NCBI RefSeq assembly: GCF_001640805.2
Contig: NC_066844.1
Location: 6,422,843 to 6,486,842, forward strand
DNA length: 64,000 nucleotides
Direction: 5' to 3'
Origin: Lates calcarifer
Lineage: Eukaryota > Chordata > Actinopteri > Centropomidae
Shown here: piece after piece, positions 22,821 through 34,615 of the stretch
How positions within the stretch are numbered: the first letter of the stretch is position 1
Layout of the letters: each line of letters starts with the position of its first letter
Notes under the pieces: model-generated
The model's input: only the letters and a program-made list of their open reading frames with translations
What the model was told of the DNA's origin: nothing
Databases searched by the model: none
Translations under genes and position numbers: made by a program

Positions 22821-23697
22821 TAATTCATTTGGATAATTTATGAAAATTTAAATGTCTTTTTTGTGCAGTGACTATTTTCTGTTTATGCTGAATGTGTATG
22901 TATTGTCACTATCTTTATGGTGCCCTGGCCTTTCAGATAAAATGAGACTATGCCTGGGACACACTTCCTCTACCTATGCGTGACAGACCTCGCTGAACAG
23001 CTGTGGCTTGCACACGTGTGGTGTCCACACAGTGTTGCAGCCACGGTGCTCCATTAAGTTCATAATGGCCATCAATAATAGAATTCTTCATTTATTTTCA
23101 TTCTAAACTTCATTTATATTTAGTTTATACAGAATTTGAAACAAATAAGGGAAGTGTTAAAAACATTTTCATGTCTGTGACATATTATTGAATTTATATA
23201 ATTGAAATGGTAGTAGTGTAATGTTGCTTATATGACATCAATATGACTTTCAACAGAGCATTTTCACTGTCTGTCTTTGCCAAGACCTGCACCTGTTACA
23301 AATAGAGAAATAAAAATGTAAAGAGAGCATTGCAGCTTTATAGCATGACATACAGCTGAGATTAAACAAACTGCTAAGTGCACACTCAGCAACATTAACA
23401 TGTGAGTCATTATTCAAATGTCAAAACAGCCATAAAGTGGCAATAAGCTAAACTGCCAGCAAGCAGAAGAGTTCAGAGTTCAAATGAGAATGTTTTCTGC
23501 TACAATATCATATGATAACATACAATAACATCGGTCCCAGTGTATCAATAACACATTTCACCATATCATAGTATGCTGCACTATTGATTATTTGCCTGAC
23601 CCACATCCATTAGTAGAAGCAGATTGAAGAATGTGCTAATATTAAGATACTATATGGCCCTTGCCTGACTTCCTCTCATACGCTCTTCCTCTCGCTG

Positions 23698-23702
<5 letters not shown>
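22821..23702. other. Gene-free AT-rich sequence
   Basis: No gene recognised. 22,950-23,070 is comparatively GC-rich with several GTG/CAC words and might be part of a decayed repeat that I cannot name. Confidence 0.55.
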
Positions 23703-23734
<32 letters not shown>

Positions 23735-23750
23735 ACACACACACACACAC
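23703..23750. repeat. Interrupted (CA)n microsatellite
   Basis: CA run of 31 bases, a single CC interruption at 23,733-23,734, then AC to 23,750. Confidence 0.97.
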
Positions 23751-24240
23751 TGAGGCTCCAATATGCTTTGGTCCTTAAAACGTCTTAAAAGGTAATGCCT
23801 ACTCTGTGATGTCTCCTCTACTCAGCCCTGTGTATCTCTGATTTTCAGCAACTCATTATATGTGAAAATAGAGCCTGTCAAATCAGAGCTTCATACCCTC
23901 TCCCCCCACCACCTGCAGAGTATCTGAAACTGTGCCTGGAAACCAAAAACAAGCCCCGACCATTGGTCAGGACAGCTGACTCATTCCCCAAACATACAAG
24001 GCTACAACACCGCCACATGCATGTACAAAGATAAATACAAAAAAAAGCTACATGCATCCGCGCACAGACAAAAGCACAACGTCAAAGCTGTCCCATTGAG
24101 TGAGTCCTGCAGCTCGCTCTTTGTGGTAATTGAAAAACATTTCTCGTAGCTGAGGATAGAATCCCAAGTCATTTTCTGTGACTTAAGTTGAATGTGAATT
24201 TATTATTTTCTCACTCTGGATGCATGACCTACTTACTCAT

Positions 24241-24262
24241 ACACACACACACACACACACAC
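24241..24262. repeat. (AC)11 microsatellite
   Basis: Twenty-two-base AC run, 54 bases upstream of an opposed (TG)17 tract. Confidence 0.97.
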
Positions 24263-24310
24263 GCACAACCGCTGCTACGCTTTTAACTGCCACTACAGTA
24301 AGGCGCGGCA

Positions 24311-24316
<6 letters not shown>

Positions 24317-24350
<34 letters not shown>
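24317..24350. repeat. (TG)17 microsatellite
   Basis: Thirty-four-base TG run. With the upstream (AC)11 it forms a long inverted dinucleotide repeat. Both tracts lie inside a 145-codon plus frame (24,220-24,657) and a 116-codon minus frame, which are artefacts of the repeats. Confidence 0.97.
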
Positions 24351-24353
<3 letters not shown>

Positions 24354-25014
24354 CACCTGTAGAGTGATGTTTTTCCCATTTGTGAAAAAGAGAGAACAAG
24401 TACATGCATGCCGCCCCCGTTTCTCTGTGCTCCTTGGGAGGTGTGTAGCTGCTGCAAGGCCTCTCCTGGGACTAATACACATGCACACATACATATCCAT
24501 GCACCCACACAACACACACACACACAAGGTGCAAAAGGAGCGCCGAATATTGTCATCAAAGCTTTCTTGCTCGCCTGTCACCCACATTTTTCTTCACTCA
24601 CTAACAATTGTTATGATGAATTCAGGGCTTCCTTATAAGTGGCAACGAATAGAATAAAAAAAGAGGAGAATAAGAAGAGAAGAGAAATTTAGTATCCAAG
24701 ATGAACACTAGTATGCTACTGAGCTGCATATGCGGTGTGCAATATCAAACAATATTAAACAGAAAGAGTTCTTTAATTTAGAATAGATGTTTGATTGAAA
24801 AAAAAAGAAATGCCTCCATTCACAGGAAAATCCTCTCATCACTGATTTGATAGAAAATTATTTCAAGAGGGCGATTAGTGCACAGTAAGGTTAATAAGTA
24901 TATTCTGTGCATGTGGCAGCATGTGACACAGCTTTGCTTAATTTAATACTCATCACCCAAACACTGTGGGATGTTTGACAAGTAAACGACAGTGAGAGTT
25001 TTTGTGAATGTACA

Positions 25015-25038
25015 ATGTATGTATGTATGTATGTATGT
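25015..25038. repeat. (ATGT)6 microsatellite
   Basis: Six uninterrupted ATGT units. Confidence 0.95.
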
Positions 25039-25320
25039 TCACTGACACTCCACACTCTTCTTTTTTTCTCTTTTTCTGGTCACTACCTGCACTCCCTCAC
25101 TCCTGCAGCCTCTCATTTCCTCCCATCTCGATCACCTTTTCACTCCCTCCCCCCTTTCTAAGCAGTGGCCCGTGACATTATCTATCCAGTACAACTCTCC
25201 CCACAGGAGAGCCATATCGGCTGCCTGTCTCCACAGGGACTCCATTACTTTTTTGCAGAATGTCTCCTACAAATGGAGAAATGACAAGAACAAAATGTGT
25301 GGTGTCTATTTGTACTAAGC

Positions 25321-25341
25321 AAAAAAAAAAAAAAAAAAAAA
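25321..25341. repeat. Poly-A tract, 21 A
   Basis: A homopolymer run between AAGC and GAATACTG. No open frame, polyadenylation signal or target-site duplication next to it supports a retrocopy tail. Confidence 0.96.
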
Positions 25342-26587
25342 GAATACTGTCATGGCTCACTAAACTGAAACAGCACTTCACACATTCACCTCGCAACTAA
25401 CAAGCAATGAACCCTGTAAATTCACAAATTTGCCACCAAACATTTACAGGTCTCTCTGCACTTTTATTGTTTTGGCATCATCACTGGAGGGAATGACTAT
25501 GCCTGCATGAAGAGGTTAAGGTCAACTGACGTCCGGCCTGAGGTCATTCTCGCTGACTGGGCCCAGAACAACCTCCAAACTCAAACCTTCACATCAGGGG
25601 AATAATGTTGGGGCTGACAGAACCAGGTATGAGGTATGGTAGGCTGAAGCAAAACAGAGTGGGGTAATGGTCAAGTGTGGGTTTGCTGTACAGACAGCAG
25701 CAGCCTGAGTGGATGATGTCAGGGTGGAACACGGACCACCAGTTTTCTGAGGGAATATTTATAACCCTGGGTTTTTTGGATTCGCTGCTGTCTACTAGAG
25801 CCTGGAACATGTAAATGTGCAAAACACTTGGCAGATCTTGGGTGCAGGGGCAAATGCCAGCTGTGATAGGCTGAGGTACTTGTCAGTCAAGGAAAGATGC
25901 TCCAAAATCTCCTTTTTTTTCCCCTTGTAAAACCCAGATGTGGGCTGATAACTGTAAAAGCAAACTGTGCAATCCTAATCCAAAGAATATATCACTTTAC
26001 ATTCAAATCTTTTGATACACTTTTGGTGGAGTCACAGAAATTGTGGCATTTCACTGAATATAAACATCACATGGCCTCAAAGAAGTGCAGAACAAGCAGA
26101 TACAGAATTTAGACAGAGTAAGTGCTTTCGGATCAAGTATCATCAGCACAATTATTAGGATAAATCATAATATCATCAATTTATAAAGTGATATTTCACT
26201 GGCATCATTAAACTGTGCTACAGACTACACTGTTGCAAAAACAGAAAGTGAAAATATTGTTACCAGTCTTTCAGTACCTCCACAAATGAAAGTGCAACTA
26301 AGGTGCATACAGATAGTCTTTTTGTTTGCATATTTGTGGTCTGTATATTCGTACCTCTCCACTCTGCATCTCCCAGAGAGCATTATTATTTTGCTACCAG
26401 GACAAGCCGGTCTGGACTCTCTTCTCAATTTGTGGTGAGATATTCTGTTCATGTGTGCCTCTGTGATTAGTACAATTGTTTAAAAGGTACAAGACGAGAT
26501 GAAGAGATTATTATTATTAATCATCACATGCTCCACATTTTACCTTAATTAACCTGGTCCTTTCTTCACACAGATCACTGCTGTGTG

Positions 26588-26619
26588 AAGCACTGGTGCA
26601 CATTAAAGCACCAGTGCTT
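26588..26619. repeat. 12-bp perfect hairpin
   Basis: AAGCACTGGTGC at 26,588-26,599 pairs perfectly with GCACCAGTGCTT at 26,608-26,619 around an 8-base ACATTAAA loop. The stem is GC-balanced and sits in repeat-free sequence. Confidence 0.9.
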
Positions 26620-29029
26620 GTACTGGTCATTGTGATTAACTCATTAAAACAGAACCCTTACACTTTGACTTTGCAGCTGCCGTGTTGGCTTGAAACTTGA
26701 CAATGGTACTTGCTGCAATTAATTATTTCCTATATTTGGTGTTAAGATAAGATAAAATGTAGGATAATTTTAAGTTTAAAGCCACTTAAAAAGGAAATTT
26801 AATGGGCAGAAAATGGTTCAAGAAGTTAATCCTTAATGAATCAGAGCTTCAGGATCTCCAGAAACACAAAGACAATTGAAATCAACCCTCACTCACAGCA
26901 ACAGTCATATTTCTGGGAGCCAGTCATTAGAGAACCTGCTGCTTAAGGCATCTCTGCTCTGGCTTCAGCATTCAGCCATTGTGATTGCAACATAATGTAG
27001 ATGGATGGCTCACTGTCCCTGTGGTGGTTGTGATGCAGGGCAGGGTTGAAACCTGTTGTCTCTGGGCTGACCAACACATTCTTCACCGTCTGATTCATCA
27101 CAGCCAGAGGATGCATTGGATTTCACACAGTGCACACAGTTCCTCCCTATGGAAGATGTCTGTGGAGATAGTGAGACTCGCTCCATCTGCCATAGTGAAT
27201 GGGATATACAATAGGGATGAATGTCTGTGTATATATGGTATGTACACACATGGACATATATATGAACTGGTTCTGTTCTATTTTATACTGTGATGGACTG
27301 AATGCATACACATCTGCATTAGCGTTCTTATAACCCTATATCTTAATTTGTCTCCATGCGAGTTGGACATCCAGCACCATAATAAAACCCTGTCAAAATG
27401 TGATTTTTTTTTTTTTTTTTTTTTGAGAAAAGCTCCTTTATTATGACATGATCTTGTTCCCAAATGACAGTGCTGTCCCTCAAGCTGTAGTGTGTCTCTA
27501 CAGTCAAGGAGGATTGGAGCCTAATGGGTGCTCCTGTCACCTGCCTGCTGCTGTTTCTACTCTGCGGTTGCCCATCTGGTGAATGTGATGAAACAATGAT
27601 GGCATAGATCAAAATCAGTCAGCTCCAGTTAAGCACAAAGAAAATCACATCCACTATCGTCTCTCGTTCCGAGAGAGGAACACGATCTCTTGGCTCATTT
27701 TCAAAGTGAGTGTGGTCAAAGACAAACATTTTGTGAAGAAAATGTGCTTTTTTTGTCTAAAAGAAAGCAGGTGCAGTATGAAGGTAAAAAAAAGTACCAG
27801 CTGGTTTAACCATGATTCATTTCATTTGGAGGCATGCGCATATCACATCGTGTGCACATTAAAGAAATTGTGTCAGTTACAAGTTTGAGACAGCATATGA
27901 AACACAAATGCATGAGAGATTAGCTCTGCAGTTGCCCACCCCCAGATTCCCCTTCTTCCTCACAAAAAAGAGAGAGAGAATACAGAGTCAACTTTAAGTA
28001 GGTCAGTTTTTTTCTGGAGAATATGAAGTGATGAACCTACAAGAGCCATGTTGTGAAATAGTTGGGAGGAGGACAACACAGGCATATTGATCATCCCACT
28101 GTGTCACTTTGAATGTAATCCTCAGTGATTTACATGGAAAGCCAGGCTTATGTGTTTTCATGTGACTCAGACTCCAGAGGCAGAGAGAGTAGATGATAGC
28201 TTTTTCAATAACACAGGTTTTGGAGTCCTCAACACAGAAAAGCCCTGCGGCTGAGAGAGAGCATTCCTCGGAGCACCCAGGAGACCGAGTCCTTATTGGC
28301 TGGTGTATGAAAGAAACCCAGAATCTGCTTTATGACCGTTCCCTCTAACCAGGTTAACACTGCCTTGAGTGATGTCAGCAATTAAAGCCATATCTAACAT
28401 TTATTATTACACAGTGGTGACCTCTCCCTGGACCTCTCCACGTCGCATCTGTGATTCAGTATTGCTGAAACAGATGTAACTGATGTGGAATGACTGTTAT
28501 CTGTCTGGACAACTAGCACATTAAGGGCAGAACGGTCACTGGCATCTATGGAAGCATCATCTGCACACTGTAGCCTGAAGGAAGGGCTGCAACGGAGCTT
28601 GGTATGAAGCCCCATCATCTTGTTCTGAGGCTCATTTCAATTCATTCATCTAGATAAGTTGATAAGAAATGGGTCACATTTTTTTGAAATGTGGGATGAG
28701 TAGTAGAAGTTTTCAGAGAGGGGTTAAAAGAGGGAAAGAGGAGCCGGTTACTTTAAACTATCAAACCAAAGTTTTACTGTAGCTCCTTAAATACAAATTA
28801 TGTACAGCTTACATTTTGCTGACCATTTTTAAATGCATGCTTATGCAGTTTTAGAGGCTGCAACTAAACATGATTTACATAAAAAATATTTTAATTCTAA
28901 ACATATAAAAAACACCAGCCGTCAAACCCAAACCCAAAGACAATCAATCTATGTCTTTGACAAACTGCTTACATGTTTTATCAATTATCAAAAGTGCAAT
29001 CACTTATGCCTCCATCAATCAATTAATTC
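26620..29029. other. Gene-free unique sequence
   Basis: No supported gene. The 102-codon plus frame at 26,985-27,293 and its antisense 79-codon partner share no recognisable domain. Contains T21 at 27,404. 28,280-28,420 is repeat-free with ATTA cores. Confidence 0.6.
27404..27424. repeat. Poly-T tract, 21 T
   Basis: Homopolymer that would be a poly-A tail on the minus strand, but the adjoining sequence (27,425-27,600) shows no recognisable cDNA or repeat. Confidence 0.96.
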
Positions 29030-29263
29030 AGGGGTTCCCAACCTTTTTTTTCACCTGTTAATAGGTGTTAAATTAATAAATTAATAAGGAAAAACTGACC
29101 ATGGATTGGGTCAAGCTCAAGGTAATCATCAAACAAATAACCTTGAAGAGTCTATAAATTTATTTGAAAATTATTCAGCTTTTTTTGCTGAATCTTTTCG
29201 TCTTACTTAACAGTGTGGTAGCAAATGATTTGAGACCTAGTTCACAACCCAGGGGTTTGGACC
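29030..29263 (+). mobile_element. Possible decayed hAT-like non-autonomous element
   Basis: The left edge CAGGGGTTCCCAACCTTTTT is the standard end of many fish hAT-type elements. The right side CACAACCCAGGGGTTTGGAC is a plausible worn partner. The interior is too diverged to align by eye. Confidence 0.45.
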
Positions 29264-29899
29264 ATCTGATCTAACTGATTAATGGACTTGAGTTTATTTC
29301 CAACCTTCCAAGGCATCTAGTGATTTCCACCAATATCCACACAGTATGAAAATCACTTGGCAGACTCCTGAAACTTACTTGAGCTATGTAATACATCACA
29401 ATCAAGTAGTCAAGGTACTACAGTAATATTTCAGGGAACGCAGTACAGACTTTTTTAAAAGCAACCTGCACTCAGACTATATCAAAACGTCACGATAAAT
29501 TAACTTTGACTACTGTAATACAGACTTGTTCACTGTGATGGATGATACGACTCAAGCAAGTTTCAGCAGTCAGCTACAGTAATTAATTTTCATATTATAT
29601 GGAAGCATGGTTTTGCAAAATGGTTAGTTGCAATGTACAATATCTGAGATGTGAAATATAATAATGATTTCATGCTTTTCATTCAAGTTTCCATTGCGTT
29701 CATCTAACAGCTCTTCTGCACAGCCGAGCACCTAAACACAGACATAATCCTCGTTTCATAATACCTAATACATGAGAATAGTTCACTATTGATTGTCACT
29801 GATGCTGCTGGTGAGCGAGTGAGAGTGGGAGTGAGCGAATGAATGATCAAGTGCATGCATCAGCATTAGATAAGAGAGAATGACAAGGGCAGGCAGGAA
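29264..29899. other. Gene-free AT-rich sequence
   Basis: AT-rich sequence without a recognisable gene or repeat. 29,800-29,850 has GTGAGCGAGTGAGAGTGGGA stutter. Confidence 0.6.
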
Positions 29900-30480
29900 G
29901 AAGTGAGGGAGATGGCTAAAAGGGAGCAACAGTACAGATGCCTGCTGCACAGAGCTCTGTCCAATGAAAAAGATATATCTTTTCTTTCAGTGGGAAGCTG
30001 CAGGATGCCAGCCTTGTTAGGCAGACAGGGAGCAGGCTGCATTTCAGCAGCCCCTGTTGCATATTTATTCAGTCTGATTAATGGATCCTAATTCTGTGGG
30101 TGTTGTGTCTCTTGATATGTTCGGAGACATTCTTACCGCTCCACCGAGATACGCGGCTGTACATCTGATTCATTCACGGAAGCTAAATCCACATTCTACA
30201 TTCGCAGCTAATCATGAAATCAATGTGGTTTTCCTGTGCACACATGCTTGAAGAACTCTCTGCAATTCCAATTGAGATTATTTATAATTCTAATATCATT
30301 ACAGCCTGGAGCATTTTCACCTCAAAGAAAAACTTCTTAGGCTCATTACACTAAGTTTTACAAAGCTCCCAGCGATCACACAACATCAGAGCCTTTGCTC
30401 AGTTTTAATGCCTCACACACAATATCTCTTTTTGAGTAGTTTGGATTATTGCTCGTCATTTTGTCTGAAAAAGCGTTTTG
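29900..30480. promoter_or_regulatory. Candidate conserved noncoding block
   Basis: About 580 bases free of microsatellites and repeats, with balanced composition and scattered factor-type words: 'TCTGATTAATGGATCC', 'CGCAGCTAATCATGAAATC', 'CCAATTGAGATTATTTATAA', 'TTCTAATATCATTACAGCC'. The 62-codon frame at 29,903-30,091 has no domain. Enhancer-type function is inferred from texture only. Confidence 0.3.
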
Positions 30481-33400
30481 ACATTTCAGAAAATGGTTTT
30501 AAAATGATAAAAGGAGTCACAGTGAACTGATGTTTAACAGTCTCCATATAACATCATGAAAACAATTCCAAACATATCTGTGAGAAAACTGATTAATTAA
30601 AGGCTGTGATTTGTTTAATTACTCTATAAAACCAGTCTACGACATGTCATTGTGTTGTTTTGAATATTTTACGCACTCCGGCAGCAATCACACTGAATGA
30701 GCCGCTAGTATATCCCCCTGTTGCTACACTCGCATTGTCATTCTCAATAACAAAATGAGAACAGTTAGTCACAGATGAGTGAGCCAGACTAACATAACCA
30801 TTTCCAAAACAAAAATGTGTGCAATGTCTCTGCACTCTGGGCCCTGAACAGCCTCAGTGACACCAAACACCAAGTTTTAAAAACACCAAACACTTACAAA
30901 CAGCTAAAAAGCAGTTTGTACACTATGCCTGAGCTTTAAAGCCAATTAGCAAGATGAAAATTCTCTGCTGGAGGAGGACAGAGGCCAGATAAGACACCAC
31001 AAGTGTTTAGGGTGTGTTGTTGTGCTGCAAGGAATGACAAACTCTTCTCAGTTCACCTCTCAGCTGCACCAGCAGCAGCTAACTTGCCAGCACACAGCTC
31101 TGCTCCTTCAAGTCTTGTCCCAGCTGTGTTATCATCACTACATCTAATTAGAGTCAAAAAGTAGTTTAATCACAGATGGGCTCAAAAGTTTGCACACCGG
31201 TACTACACACTGTGCCCTCTCCCTCTGAGTCCCTTTTTTTCTTTTTGTGCAGGAACGTGTTGCGCAAGTGACCCTGTGACACAAAGAGTTTTCTGGGCAT
31301 GGACCCAACTCTCTGCTTATTGCTGTGTTTCTCTGCTGCATCTACAGGTTTGTTCCTGCTCCTTGAAGCAAAGCCAAGGTTGCGCTTGAGCACGTCGCAG
31401 TTGAATCGGTCAAAGCTACACATTTAAAGCCAGCAGCTGTCTTTTGTCCCCGTGCCCGGCGTCACATGGCACACCCTCGACCTGCTAGGGAGTTGCTGCC
31501 TGCCAGGCTTCAGAGCAGCAACCTGGGCACGGCAGACGTGTCAGGAAAGGCAGCTGATGGATGTGCTGTTGTTTTCAGGCGTGTGGCATCTGGCAGACCT
31601 CATCCTGCTACTCTGTCACTCTTTTGGGCTTTGCGCTACTAAAGCATCAGCACCTTCCAAAACAGACAAAAATGCTAAGCAGTCAGGCTCTCTTTAAGAC
31701 TCCCCGAGGTGGCGGGGTGGCGGAGAGGTACGTTTGTTTATTAAACTGAGCACCGTTTTTCCATCTGAAAAGGTAAACATTTGCTATGCTTCACTAGGGA
31801 GTGGCAAAGAGTGTATAAAAAGAAGCAGATATGAGGAGAAAAGGGAACGAGAGAGACTGAGAAACACAAAGAGGGAGTGAATGCAGGAGGAAAGAGGAGG
31901 AGAGGATGTCACTAAAGGACACACAGAGTGAGTGACAAAACCTTATTGGATTTATTTGTCTTGCTCGGTTTCTCAGATGAATCTCATTTATTGTGGCTGA
32001 CAGCAAGGGAAGTGCACATCAAAGAGAAGCCCAGCACAGACAAATGTCTTTTTCTTTATAATGAACGAGAAGCAGGTCCTCTTGTGGAAATGCTGAAGCC
32101 AAACAGATACAGGACAAAGACAGAACACTCACAGAAAACAGACAAGTCAATCCTATCACATTAAGAGGCATTTCACTGATTAACATTCTGCTTTTACAAG
32201 ACAAACTGTTGCATAGAAATTGAACGTCTAACACCTTCATTGCACATGTCATTGTTTGAGCGTTTCTGTCAATCAAAATGGCGCCACATCTTGTCGTTGC
32301 ATTGCATTCATATTTCCCAGATACTGACACTACAGATTCTACCGTGAGAAAGAAAAGCTGATCAGGTTGGGTTTCCTGTCTTAGAAGTCGATTGCCTCTA
32401 GGTTTATGAGAAAAGCTGTAAAACATTCTTTGTATGGTTGCCGCATCTAGCCATGAAATGCAAACACTTAAACCAAGATACATAAATTGTGTTTGCATAC
32501 TACCTACTCAACTCAGACACATGAGAGGAATACATAAATACAACTAGGAACAGGCTGATAGAAGTACCTTCTAAAAATACTTGAGACTTGCTTAATGTTA
32601 AGCAGCGACCAGAGGATCAAGTGTTGGTAACTTCAGCTGTTTTAAAAGAGGGCAAAAGAGAGAATAAGACCAGATTTAAAAAATGAAATACTGAAACAGT
32701 ATTTGGGAGATATGATCCCTAAACAGCTGGCAATGAACTACCGTTTGTTTTCTGCTCTGCTCTGTGGCAGAGGAAGCAGATTGTCCTTGAGGACTCAACA
32801 TAAATCAACAATCGGCAGCAGAAGCAAGCAGCTGAGCCCCTGGGTCTGCCAGAGAAAGCATAAACTTAATTAAGTCCCATCTTACAAGGTGTGCGTGCAC
32901 TGGGAGGCCTGTAATGAAAGCCTAATGCCGGCCACAAATTGGTCCAACAAGCAGCTAAAACAGATGCCTGACAAGGCACTCATACAGCCTCAGAGGAGGA
33001 CCAGAGGATCTCGAGGCTAATATAAAGAGATAGGACATTAAAGTACATTCTCCATGACATTCTCTCAAGGTATGAAGCTATGACAAAAGTGCCATGAATA
33101 TAGTGATTAGGGCTTGGTGATTTCATTAAAAACAATAACCATATTCCAAGGCCTTATGATAATAGGAAATATATTTTGACATCACAAATAGAGAAGTCAC
33201 ATTTAAAATAATTAAATGTATGTTCAGTGCAATGAACAGTACTCAAGCAGAACCTTATCATCTCCTGGGTGTCCAGCAGACAATCATGGCACAGCCATCT
33301 TGCACCTCACCTCACATTGTAAGCTGATCAGCCCACTGTAACCTGGTAAACACCATGCTCAACCTTTGCTTTCACCTCCACCTGAGAACAAGCCGAGCGC

Positions 33401-34402
33401 ACAAGCCAGCTGGTGCCAATATTCAAGCATTATTCGAATAATGTTTCAGTGGAGTTCAATCACTGGATGAGAACTGATGTGGATCATCCCACAAACAAGC
33501 ATAAGCAATGCAGGCATAAACAAGTCAGTGCCAGACCCAAGAATGCAGCCTTGTAACAATTAGACAAGGAAAAACAGCATCCAGACTTCTATGCCCCAGT
33601 GACACACAGACACACAAGCACCAAACAACAACAACTTTCAGTAAAAAACTCTAAGAAAAACATGCGGTTTGGCCACAAATGTACCCACACACACACAAAC
33701 TGAGCAGACTGATTTAATATTCTTGGCATTATTAAGTCAAAGTTTGGTATAATTCTGCTTATATTGCCCTCTACGTACCCAACCTGAGATCCAATGTATA
33801 ATCCAAAATCAGCAGATGGGGTGACTCAGGCCTGAGAACATTATGATCCTTGTGTTTGGCCAAAGAGAAGCACGTGAGGCAGTTGAGATCAAATCATTAC
33901 AAAAACGCCTGTAAAAAAAAATAGCCAGAGAAAGCTGAAAGAGTGAAGGGGATTTCAACTTGTATGAGTCTACTTGATCTCATCAGGATATCTCTTCCAA
34001 ACAAATCTGTCCAGATCAAGGCAGCATCACTAGCTGCACATCAATCTCTGTACACCAACAAGAAAACTCTGCAGGGTGCAAGCAAACCTCTTGACAGACC
34101 CTCTAATAACTTGCTGAAACTACAGCTACAACTTGTATCCTAAATTGGCCATTAATCCTTGTGTTCCTGTGCTGTTGATTTGACTCACTGCTGCTCAGGT
34201 AAAGTTCATTCCATCTGTCAGGTGTTCATATTAACTCCAAATCCATAACCCCTGCCATTTATTGATTCACCAGGTGTAGTCAAGCTCTCCTTTTCCCTTA
34301 TGTATCTTGTGCAGTCATAATAAATGCATGTACAGCAAAATTGAACTGTTTTCTTGTGCTTGGAAATTAAATCACTACACTGGAAAAAAACAGCTCCTGC
34401 TT
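30481..34402. other. Gene-free unique sequence
   Basis: No supported gene. It contains the window's longest frame (159 codons, minus, 32,019-32,498), which shows no domain. 33,106-33,200 begins 'TTAGGGCTTGGTGATTTC', faintly like a fish 'GGGCTGGGCGAT' element, too weak to call. 31,699-31,720 has a GGTGGCGGGGTGGCGG stutter. 32,880-33,060 is balanced repeat-free sequence resembling a conserved noncoding block. Confidence 0.55.
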
Positions 34403-34615
34403 GTAATAATTAAGATTATTAATTCTAACAAAAACAGGGAAATAATAATCATCAGCCTCTCTTGTCTTGCCAGTAAAAAGGGCCATCTTTTTATTATCAT
34501 ACCAGCTCTCAGAGGAATTACCTCGCCGGATGAATAATTTCATATCTGAGTTGTGTATTATAATTACTCATAATAATTCTCCTTCAAACAATGTTACCAG
34601 TTGAATTACAGTAAA
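34403..34615. promoter_or_regulatory. Homeodomain-core cluster
   Basis: By hand count about 17 TAAT/ATTA cores in 213 bases, in several arrangements ('TTGTAATAATTAAGATTATT', 'GAAATAATAATCATC', 'GTATTATAATTACTCATAAT') and with non-AT spacer sequence between them. It is therefore not a simple AT repeat. This resembles homeodomain-responsive enhancers. Confidence 0.35.

Larger units (their letters stand above)
24351..26587. other. Gene-free unique sequence
   Basis: No supported gene. Short CA-rich stretches at 24,477-24,530, (ATGT)6 at 25,015-25,038, a pyrimidine-rich 25,060-25,160, and A21 at 25,321. Nothing else recognised. Confidence 0.6.

Noticed and set aside
24220..24657. 145-codon plus-strand open frame and its 116-codon minus-strand partner
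   Set aside because: Both run through (AC)11 and (TG)17; the His/Thr and Cys/Val runs are repeat artefacts with no domain.
32275..32285. AAAATGGCGCC as a YY1 promoter motif
   Set aside because: Single partial match without GC-box or CpG-rich context.
33106..33200. TTAGGGCTTGGTGATTTC as the start of a fish 'gggctgggcgat' repeat
   Set aside because: The similarity fades within about 40 bases; not enough to call.
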